From: Pseudomonadota bacterium | GTDB taxonomy: Bacteria; Myxococcota_A; UBA796; GCA-2862545 | Assembly (NCBI GenBank): GCA_023954855.1 | Contig: JAGSGY010000001.1 | Span: forward strand, 62,001 to 126,000 | Direction: 5' to 3' | DNA: 64,000 nucleotides | Shown here: one piece after another, positions 44,502-52,411 of the stretch | How positions within the stretch are numbered: position 1 is the first letter of the stretch | Layout: each line of letters begins with the position of its first letter | Position numbers and translations under genes: made by a program | The notes under the pieces: model-generated | Databases searched by the model: none | The model's input: only the letters and a program-made list of their open reading frames with translations | Told to the model about the DNA's origin: nothing

Positions 44502-47500
44502 TTGCGCCTCACCCTGCCCGTCCTACTGCTTCTATCCGGCTGTCTGCTCGACTCCGGCCTCGGCCCCGAGGTCGGCGAATGCGCTGAGTACCCGGACGGA
44601 GCGTACACCTACGGCGAAATTGGGATCGGCACCTGCATGGCCGGACCCACGGACATTCGCTTCATCGAGCGCGACGGACAGACCTTCTTGGCGGTCGCGA
44701 ACAGTGACCCGTACCAGACCTTCATGGGTGGCAGCGTACTGCTGCTCGACTGGGACTCGCTCGACCTTAGTGCCACCCGGAACCCGACAAGCACGCTCAC
44801 CGCATCTGCAGCGGACACGGTTCCGTTCCTCGGTCAGATTGCCGTGGCGGATGACACCTTGCTCATCCCGAGCCGCTATTCCGAGGATTCCCGCACCGTC
44901 ACCACGCTCGATTCCGTCGTGACCGTCGACATCTCGGACCTCTCCGCCCCCACCGTTGGGGACTCGATCGAAGTGCAGCAAGACCCCTATCCGGTCGCAT
45001 TCGACCCTGAGTCAGGCCTCGCCTACGTGGTCAACGTCACCGGCCAGAGCGTCAGCGTGGTCGACACCGAGACCCTTGAGACCCTCGAGATCTCCGAAGG
45101 CGCTTCTGTAGGACCCGCCCGGTTCTCCGACTTGGACGACTCGGGCTCACGGGCCGAGATCGGTCTCGCGAGCGTGCTCACCGCATCCGCGGTTCCCGCC
45201 GAGACGTTCACGCTCACCTGGATCGACGTGGCGATGCGCAGCTGGCTGCCCAGTGAGGGCGGTGTGGAGCTGTGGCGCGGCAACGGCACCGACTGGCTGA
45301 TGTCCAACTTCGGGCTGTTGCTCGACCCCGCGGAATTCGACAACATCGAGGCCATCGACGATCCGGTCTTCGCCTCGGTCGACGGCCTGCCGTCCTTGTT
45401 CTTTGCGGACGGAGGTGACCTGTTCGCGGTGGTGTCGAGCTACGGCGAAACCGACCTCTCGCTCCACAACCTCGAGCTGGTGCTCGACAGCGGCGCGCCC
45501 GGCTCGTTCGACGCCAACCTGTCGGCCCCGGCTCTCCTGACCTTCCGCGACCAAGGCCAGCTCTGGTACGACGCGCGGGTGGACGATGGCGAGCCCGCAG
45601 TGCTCGCCCGAGCCCTCGTCAACAACCTCGGCGCGTGGGAGCGTGGAGACGCGCTCATCGAGGCCCCAGAAGGCTTCGAGAGCATCGAGGACCCCGCTGT
45701 TTGGCCCGATGGACAGACCAACAGTCTTCGCGTTTTCGCCTCGCTCTACGATGGGACGCAGTGGTCGATCGGCTTGACCGAGTCGACGGACGGAGACACG
45801 TTCACTCCCGTCGAAGAGGTGCTTCGCCTCGACGGCCTCGACATCGCGGCCCCGACCATCTCGTGGGCGAATGGCCGCTATCTCATGGTCGCGAGCCAAT
45901 CGGACGGCACTGCCTGGTCTTTCGTGACCAGCTGGTCCCACGACGGCAGGCACTGGGACGACCCCGTCGTCTTCGCCGAGTCGACCGATCTCTATGACGG
46001 CCTTCGTCCCCCGCGGGCTGCCGCCACCACCGACGTGCACGGATTCTGGCGCGTCGAGGGCGATGACTTTGGCTTCCTCGAGAACCCGGCCACGTCCGCG
46101 GCCACTTGGGTCTCGGCCGGCGCCGGATTCTCGGTGCGGCCCGCCAGTGGACACGAAGTAGGCCTCGCGACCGCGCGGAGCCTCTCGAGCCTGGGCATCG
46201 AACCGGCAAGCCTCGCAACCGTCAACGGCGAAGACGTGCTCTACGCACTCGCCACCGACGGCGGCGGCCGTACCCGCCTGGTCGCGCTGCAGCGCACGGC
46301 CACGAGCTGGGGCCTGCTCGCCGACGACATCCTCAGCGTCGATGGCAGTGTCGATGGCGCCGTCGTCGTCGACGACGGAGACGGGTTCAGCCTCTACTTC
46401 GGCCAGCGGGACGCGGACGGCGTCACCCGCATGCGCCGCGCACGGTCGACGGACGGCCTCAGCTTCGAGGTCGAAGCCGGCAACCTGACCAACGACGACC
46501 TGGAATGGGACGGTCTCAGCCAGATCCCCCACTCCGCCGAGGTGCTCGACGGCGTCACCCGCCTGTGGTTCGCCGGTTCCGCGGGCGGTCAGTTCCGCAT
46601 CGGCGCACTGCGCATCGAGGGCGACCAAGTCACTCGCGAGCTCGGAACCTCCCGAGACTGGCTGTTCGGGAGTGGCCTACCTGGTGAGTTCGACGACTCC
46701 GGCGTGAATGACCCGCTTGTGTTCATGGTCGGCGAGACCACCCACATGCTCTACACCGGCAGCGATGGCACAACGAGCCGTATCGGACACGCCACGCTTG
46801 TCGATGGCGAGTGGACCCGCGAGGTCGACCCCTCCACAGAGCGTGTCGTTCCCGCAATGCTGCCCGTGGCCCGCACATTCTCCGCGGACTCCGTCTCCAG
46901 CCCCGTCATGATCTCGACGAGCGGCGACGAGGTCGAGATTGCCTATGCAGGCTCCGACGGCGTCTCACCCCGCATCGGCCTGGCTAGCGGCACTCCGGAC
47001 CACCTGTTCGGCGCCCACCGCTTCCCGACCAGCGGCGACACCCTCGAATTCACGACGACACGCGGCGGTCCCGGCCAGGACTTCATCGAGCTCGCGCAGT
47101 CGACCGACAGCTTCACTACGACCGGCGCCGGCGCCACCAACGCCCGCATCGACGCCGAGCGTGGCTTCCTCTACGTTCCGACGAACCAGAACCCCCACCT
47201 CGTCGTGATCGACATTCGCGACGACAGCGGCGCGGGCGTCGTCGATAGCAACGTGCACGACATGGAGGGCATCCTCCGCTACACGTCGACCTCGGGTGCA
47301 CGGGGCTTCCGCGACGCCGTTCCGCGTCCCGGTACCGACCTGCTCTACGCCACCGCGACCGAGCCCGACGGGGTGCTGGTCTTCGACCTATCCGATGTCG
47401 CCGACGACAGCGAAAAACAGGCTTACGACCTATCCTTGCGCTGGTCCTTCCCGCTTGGGCGGGCGCCCCAGAGCTCGCCAAACCGCCCCTCCCAAGATGA

Positions 47501-47834
47501 GGACGAGGGCTCCGAGACCTTCTCGAACGTCACAGGCGCGGGCATGGCCATGAGCCCAGACGGCAACACGCTCCTCGTCACTCACGCTCGCGGCAATCGG
47601 GTTCACGTCTTCGACCTGAACCTCGGTGCCTATGGCGGTGAGATTCGCTCCATCGAAGGCGTCGGCGAGTACCCACACGTCGTGCGCATCAGTCCAGATG
47701 GCATGCACGCCGTCGTCGCCAACTACGTTGGCGAAATCGAAGAGAGCGGAGTCGAAGCGACCCTTTCGGTCATCGACCTCGACCCCACCAGCCCGACCTG
47801 GCTTCAGGTTGTGACCCGGATCACGAACCGATGA
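44502..47834 (+). CDS. Large beta-propeller lipoprotein (TTG start)
   Basis: 1110 aa from TTG 44502, preceded by CGGAG. Lipoprotein signal MRLTLPVLLLLSGC. Flanking parts look like YncE-type propeller blades (AFDPESGLAYVVNVTGQSVS; SPDGNTLLVTHARGNRVHVF), and the centre has repeats resembling five-bladed glycosidase-type propellers (DGTTSRIGHATLVDGEWT). No catalytic triad was proven. Probably a secreted surface or binding protein. ATGA overlap with the next lipoprotein gene. Confidence 0.78.
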   Translation: MRLTLPVLLLLSGCLLDSGLGPEVGECAEYPDGAYTYGEIGIGTCMAGPTDIRFIERDGQTFLAVANSDPYQTFMGGSVLLLDWDSLDLSATRNPTSTLTASAADTVPFLGQIAVADDTLLIPSRYSEDSRTVTTLDSVVTVDISDLSAPTVGDSIEVQQDPYPVAFDPESGLAYVVNVTGQSVSVVDTETLETLEISEGASVGPARFSDLDDSGSRAEIGLASVLTASAVPAETFTLTWIDVAMRSWLPSEGGVELWRGNGTDWLMSNFGLLLDPAEFDNIEAIDDPVFASVDGLPSLFFADGGDLFAVVSSYGETDLSLHNLELVLDSGAPGSFDANLSAPALLTFRDQGQLWYDARVDDGEPAVLARALVNNLGAWERGDALIEAPEGFESIEDPAVWPDGQTNSLRVFASLYDGTQWSIGLTESTDGDTFTPVEEVLRLDGLDIAAPTISWANGRYLMVASQSDGTAWSFVTSWSHDGRHWDDPVVFAESTDLYDGLRPPRAAATTDVHGFWRVEGDDFGFLENPATSAATWVSAGAGFSVRPASGHEVGLATARSLSSLGIEPASLATVNGEDVLYALATDGGGRTRLVALQRTATSWGLLADDILSVDGSVDGAVVVDDGDGFSLYFGQRDADGVTRMRRARSTDGLSFEVEAGNLTNDDLEWDGLSQIPHSAEVLDGVTRLWFAGSAGGQFRIGALRIEGDQVTRELGTSRDWLFGSGLPGEFDDSGVNDPLVFMVGETTHMLYTGSDGTTSRIGHATLVDGEWTREVDPSTERVVPAMLPVARTFSADSVSSPVMISTSGDEVEIAYAGSDGVSPRIGLASGTPDHLFGAHRFPTSGDTLEFTTTRGGPGQDFIELAQSTDSFTTTGAGATNARIDAERGFLYVPTNQNPHLVVIDIRDDSGAGVVDSNVHDMEGILRYTSTSGARGFRDAVPRPGTDLLYATATEPDGVLVFDLSDVADDSEKQAYDLSLRWSFPLGRAPQSSPNRPSQDEDEGSETFSNVTGAGMAMSPDGNTLLVTHARGNRVHVFDLNLGAYGGEIRSIEGVGEYPHVVRISPDGMHAVVANYVGEIEESGVEATLSVIDLDPTSPTWLQVVTRITNR

Positions 47835-49681
47835 TGCGCCTCGCTCCCCTCGTCGTCCTCGCCCTCGTCGGCTGCAAAGAGACCCAGCGCACGCCTGGAG
47901 CCTTTGACACGCCCTCAGCCCTGGCGATTCTCGAGCCCGCCACCGGTGGCCCCTTCAATCAACCGATCGGCTACGCCGCCAACACCGACGGTGGGCGTAT
48001 CGCCGTGCTCGCCCTGACGAGCGGAACGTTCCTCTCCGACGACTCCAGCTCGCCGCTTGCTCGCGCAGACCGCCTGGCTACCGGAGAAGGCCGCCGGATC
48101 AACGAAATCGCCGTCTACGCGCCGGAGGCTGGGCACGTTGACCTGTTTGCGGCCGACAAGGCCTACGGGCATCTGCTCCAGATCCCGCACGTTGTGGACG
48201 TCACCACCGAGGGCGAGCCCATCGAGCTCCAGGCGGTCGCCACCACGCCGGTGTACAGCAACGACAGCTTGAGTCTCACCGATCTGGTGGTCAACCAAGG
48301 CGCAGCGTCCACGGAAGACTGGACCATCACCTACGACGGCAGCACGTGGTGGATGAGCGGCACCCGCAGCGGCCGCCTGACGGTGCCCGTGACGCCGGGC
48401 GAGCCCTACACCTGGGACAAGGTCACCGACATCGAAGGCGCGCGACTGAAGCCCCCCGTAAGCTTCACGCTGAATGGTTCTGGCGAAGCCGGGGACGTCA
48501 TCGCGTTCTCGACCAGCAATGGCATCGTCGAACACGATGTCGCAGGCACCCCCCTGCACATCGCGATGTCTCCGGACCAGAGCACACTCGCCGCCGTGGT
48601 CTCGGCCAACGGAGCCAGCCGCCTGCTGCTCATGGACCCCACCGCCATCGACACCTCGACGCCCACGACGCTCGGCGCGGGCGCGTCCCCCGGGCGAATG
48701 GCCTGGAGTGCTGACGGCGCCCTGTTCGCCGCGGACAACCTTCGCCCCGCCTTCTGGGAAGTCCGCGACGGTGTGGTCACCGAGCACGTCTTGCCGTGGC
48801 CCACACTCGACGTCGCTCCGCTCCAGAGCACCACCGGAGCCAACCTCGCCTACATCGTCCCCGTCTCGGCGGACGCGGTGTGGCTCTACGACCTCGACGC
48901 GAACGAGCTCCGAGACGTGAACCCCTGGGTCGACGGCGCTCAGGGCATGCCGACTCAGACCCAGGTTCGCGGCATCGGAAGCATCGACACGCCCTTTGAG
49001 TGGCCCGAAGAGGACAATGGCGGCGCCCCGCTGTACGGAAAGGCCGTCGCAGTCAGCCTGTCGAGCGGATTCGTCCAGTTCATCGAAGAGGACAGCGGCT
49101 GCTTCGTCCGTGACGTCCGCGGCCCGAGGACGGAAGTCCGCAGCCAGATCACCGGTGGCGACATCAGCACCAACTTCAGCGGCGTCGATGGTGCCGCGAG
49201 CCTTCAGGGCAACGGCACCAACCAGCGCGCCATTCAGGTCAACGCCTGTGGCGGCTCGGCTTGGACCGAGTCCTGGCGCGTTCGCTACGACCAAACCGTG
49301 CAGGCTTGGCTGGTCGACGGCTCGCTCTCCGGCGACCAGCAGAACCTCGCCTACGAGGACGTTCGCTACATCTCCGACAACGGCGCGGTCTCGTTCCTGA
49401 TTCGCTCGGGTGCGACGCCATCCGTCGACGGTTGGTCCTTCGAGTTTGAAGTCGAGTCTGGCCTGCTGCGCGCCGATGGCGACAACGACCTCGACAACAA
49501 CGTCGACGTGCCCCTCGACCTACCGGGCGACCCGATTGGCTTTGCCACGCCCGTCCCTGATGAGCTGGCGATGGGCTGGGAGTTCGGGGACCCGATCCCG
49601 TTCGTCCTCGTCGCCGCCGAGGCCGCTGACCTGGTGGGTCGCATCGATGTGCGAGATGGGACCGTCACACCCTGGTGGTAG
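47831..49681 (+). CDS. Beta-propeller lipoprotein
   Basis: 616 aa. Signal MMRLAPLVVLALVGC; ATG at 47831 overlaps the stop of the upstream propeller lipoprotein. Blade-like repeats such as HIAMSPDQSTLAAVVSANGA and SRLLLMDPTAIDTSTP. Same transcript and same architecture class as 44502-47834, so both may form one surface complex. No recognised catalytic residues. Confidence 0.78.
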   Translation: MMRLAPLVVLALVGCKETQRTPGAFDTPSALAILEPATGGPFNQPIGYAANTDGGRIAVLALTSGTFLSDDSSSPLARADRLATGEGRRINEIAVYAPEAGHVDLFAADKAYGHLLQIPHVVDVTTEGEPIELQAVATTPVYSNDSLSLTDLVVNQGAASTEDWTITYDGSTWWMSGTRSGRLTVPVTPGEPYTWDKVTDIEGARLKPPVSFTLNGSGEAGDVIAFSTSNGIVEHDVAGTPLHIAMSPDQSTLAAVVSANGASRLLLMDPTAIDTSTPTTLGAGASPGRMAWSADGALFAADNLRPAFWEVRDGVVTEHVLPWPTLDVAPLQSTTGANLAYIVPVSADAVWLYDLDANELRDVNPWVDGAQGMPTQTQVRGIGSIDTPFEWPEEDNGGAPLYGKAVAVSLSSGFVQFIEEDSGCFVRDVRGPRTEVRSQITGGDISTNFSGVDGAASLQGNGTNQRAIQVNACGGSAWTESWRVRYDQTVQAWLVDGSLSGDQQNLAYEDVRYISDNGAVSFLIRSGATPSVDGWSFEFEVESGLLRADGDNDLDNNVDVPLDLPGDPIGFATPVPDELAMGWEFGDPIPFVLVAAEAADLVGRIDVRDGTVTPWW

Positions 49682-49694
49682 CTGAAGCCGGCGA

Positions 49695-50198
49695 TTAGCC
49701 GGCGATATCGCGACCCTTAAGAAACTGCATAAGCTTCCACGCGTGGGGCTCTGCCACCGCGTCTCCCCAGGTCGAGCCGCCGCCTTCGAGCAAGGCGAAG
49801 TCACTCGTCTTCATGATGACATGACGGCCACTTAGCCAGGCGACCATGGACTCCCACCCGGGGTTGTGGCCGACCAGCAAGACAGTCTCGAGCGCAGCGT
49901 CGACGGTGGGAAGCTCACGGCGCACGTCATCAACCCCCGCATGGTAGAGGTGCCGCGTGAACTGGGCCGGAGGTGGCGCGACAGAGAGCCCCTCCAGCAC
50001 ACCCTGGACGGTCATCCTCGTCCGTAAGCTGTCGCTCGAGAGGATGAGGTCTGGGACCCAGCCTAGCCCCTCGAGCGTCTCGCCGACATGAGGAGCTGTC
50101 CGCCGTCCCCGCTTGTTGAGTGGGCGTGCGTGATCGCTCGTGGCACCGCTGGCCCAGTCGCTCTTCGCATGGCGGAGGATGATGAGTCTGCGCTTCAT
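49695..50198 (-). CDS. SixA-like histidine phosphatase
   Basis: 167 aa. Histidine phosphatase superfamily: LRHAKSDWAS with the catalytic RHxxS-type block, LSSDSLRTRMT, and the second His in VLLVGHNPGWESMV. SixA removes phosphate from phosphohistidine, for example on HPt domains. The gene overlaps the transporter stop by ATGA. A link with the kinase operon at 3439-8634 is possible but distant. Confidence 0.88.
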   Translation of the reverse strand: MKRRLIILRHAKSDWASGATSDHARPLNKRGRRTAPHVGETLEGLGWVPDLILSSDSLRTRMTVQGVLEGLSVAPPPAQFTRHLYHAGVDDVRRELPTVDAALETVLLVGHNPGWESMVAWLSGRHVIMKTSDFALLEGGGSTWGDAVAEPHAWKLMQFLKGRDIAG

Positions 50199-52366
50199 CC
50201 GACGAGCATCCCACGGAATGGGCCGGCGTTGCGCACCAGAAGCGAATCGGTCAGGCCGTCGAGAAGGTCCTTCAGACCCTGTGCGTAGGCCTCTTCATCA
50301 CCGGCGGGAGCAATGGACATGCCGAGAAGCACGAGCCGGGCCCCAATGGACTGGCGGCGAATCACATCCACTGCAGACTCGCCTTCGGGGCGCACAATCA
50401 CATCGACCTGCGCCTGAATGCGGATCTCCGGAAGCATCTGCTCGAACTCGGACCGACGCTTGTCGGCGGCCTCGGCGTCCTCGACCACTGACTTCAGCAC
50501 CAGAGGCGCATTGTGGAACTGCGGATCGAGCGTGAGCAAGTGGGCGAGCAACAGCATCAAGTCGCCGTTGCTCTCCTTGCCCTTCCACCAGATCACCAGT
50601 GGGCCGTCCTTCCGAGGGGCACGGTCACCCGGCCGGAAGATCATCGATGACTTCGCGAGGCCCGCGAGCTTGCGAACCACGCTGAGCTGCCGGCCAATGC
50701 GCGCCAAGCTCTCTTCCTTGGGCCAGCCAAGCATCGTCGTGTTGGAGGACAGACCAGCAAAGCCATGCGCCTGAGCCACCGTGATGATTCCAGGGGCTAG
50801 CTGTGGGACCGCCGCGACCTCGGCAAAGGCAAGCAGGCCCTCGCGCTCGAGAATCGCCTCGTTGCGCTGGAGAAGCACATCCGTGTCGACATGCTCATCG
50901 ATGTCTCCGAGACGAAGCGTGGTCACGGTGACGATGCCTCGTTCCTGCGAAAAGGCGCTCGCGAGCCGAACCATGTGAAGGTCCCGGGCGACGTCCTTGG
51001 CGAAGACCAGCAAGTGGGGCCGCCAGTTGCGAGGATCGTGAGCGGCATCGCGGAGGCGGAGCAGGGTGAACCGAGCCGCAAACTGCCAGAAACCGCTGCG
51101 CACATCGCCCCATGTGGCCTCGAGAGAGCGGCGAGACAGCCACCAGAAGATCAGGATCTCGACGACCAGAGCGACGACGCAGGCCATCGGGTTGATCGCG
51201 AACATGGCGATCAAGCAGCCGAGCGCACCAATCGTGCTGACCCACCACGGCACCCTGAGCGCCGGTCGGAAGGATGGGTCCCCCACCAGCCCCTCGACGG
51301 CGGCGACGGCGTTCAGCGCGCCGTAGGTCGTGAGGAAGAACACGGTCACCCACTCGGCGACGGCGTTGAGATCGCCGAGCAGAACCGCGATGAACGCGAT
51401 GACCGCGGAGAGGTAGAGCGCGGGGAGTGGTTCGCCCGTCTTCGGGTCGTTCTCGGCGAGAAAGCGCGGAGCCAGATTGTCGTTTGCAAGGGCCTGAAGG
51501 GTTCGAGGCGCGCCAAGAATGCTACCGAAGGCCGAGGAGAGCACCGCTCCCCAGAGTCCGAGCATGACGAACAGCGGCACCGCCGAGATCTCGGTCCAGA
51601 CGAGCTTGTTCGCCACAAGCAATTCAGGGGCCGCCCCAAAGGCGAGGAAGAACGGAACGACAAGGTAGACGACTGATCCCACCGCGACAGCGAGAAGCGT
51701 GCCCCGTGGAATCGACTTCCCAGGGTCCTCGAGGTCGCCGGACAGCGACACACCCGCGAGCACACCGGTCACCGCGGGGAAGAAGACCGCGAAGACGCTC
51801 CAGAAGCCTCCGTCCTCCCATGTGGCGGTAGGAAGCGGACGAGACCCCCACTCCACGCCCGCGGCAAGCGAGATGAGTGCCAGCACGATCAAGCCCATGA
51901 TCGGCAGCTGGAGCTTCAGTGCGAGTTCCGTGGACCGAGCGGCAACCGCGGATACGCCGACGACAATGACGGCAGCGAAAGGCGCAATCGGTACGCCAGC
52001 CCAGAAGATCTCGATCGACTCTGCGAGACCGTACGCGTACAGCGTAAGCGACAAAGTCTGCGAGAGGTAGAGCGGGATGCCAATGGCGCCGCCCGTCTCG
52101 AGGCCGAGAGAGCGCGAGATCAGGTAGTAAGCTCCGCCGCCTCCCACCTGCATGCTCGTCGCGAGCGAGCTCATCGACAGCGCGGTGATCAACGTGATCA
52201 GGTTCGCGATCACGACGATGGTCAGGGTGCCGTAGATGCCCGCATTTCCAACGACCCAGCCGAGTCGGAGGAACATGATCACACCCAAGATGGTCAACAT
52301 CGTGGGGGTGAAGACACCAATGAAGGTGCCGAGCTTGAGGGGGGCTGGACTAGCTTCTGTACTCAT
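50195..52366 (-). CDS. SLC12-like cation-chloride cotransporter / APC permease
   Basis: 723 aa. Amino acid-polyamine-cation fold, about 12 transmembrane helices in the first 440 residues, starting FIGVFTPTMLTILGVIMFLR, with the APC glycine-rich helix and a SLC12-type GGGGAYYLISRSLG. A large cytoplasmic C-terminal domain follows. Substrate unknown; cation-chloride or amino acid transport is plausible. Co-transcribed with the SixA-like phosphatase. Confidence 0.82.
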   Translation of the reverse strand: MSTEASPAPLKLGTFIGVFTPTMLTILGVIMFLRLGWVVGNAGIYGTLTIVVIANLITLITALSMSSLATSMQVGGGGAYYLISRSLGLETGGAIGIPLYLSQTLSLTLYAYGLAESIEIFWAGVPIAPFAAVIVVGVSAVAARSTELALKLQLPIMGLIVLALISLAAGVEWGSRPLPTATWEDGGFWSVFAVFFPAVTGVLAGVSLSGDLEDPGKSIPRGTLLAVAVGSVVYLVVPFFLAFGAAPELLVANKLVWTEISAVPLFVMLGLWGAVLSSAFGSILGAPRTLQALANDNLAPRFLAENDPKTGEPLPALYLSAVIAFIAVLLGDLNAVAEWVTVFFLTTYGALNAVAAVEGLVGDPSFRPALRVPWWVSTIGALGCLIAMFAINPMACVVALVVEILIFWWLSRRSLEATWGDVRSGFWQFAARFTLLRLRDAAHDPRNWRPHLLVFAKDVARDLHMVRLASAFSQERGIVTVTTLRLGDIDEHVDTDVLLQRNEAILEREGLLAFAEVAAVPQLAPGIITVAQAHGFAGLSSNTTMLGWPKEESLARIGRQLSVVRKLAGLAKSSMIFRPGDRAPRKDGPLVIWWKGKESNGDLMLLLAHLLTLDPQFHNAPLVLKSVVEDAEAADKRRSEFEQMLPEIRIQAQVDVIVRPEGESAVDVIRRQSIGARLVLLGMSIAPAGDEEAYAQGLKDLLDGLTDSLLVRNAGPFRGMLVG

Positions 52367-52411
52367 GCGGTCAGCCCCGTAACCCGCCGTTGTTTCGGGG
52401 GGTCGCCAACT

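Noticed and set aside
45147-46628. Minus-strand open frame of 493 codons within the propeller lipoprotein gene
   Set aside because: Shadow frame in high-GC coding sequence; no motif.
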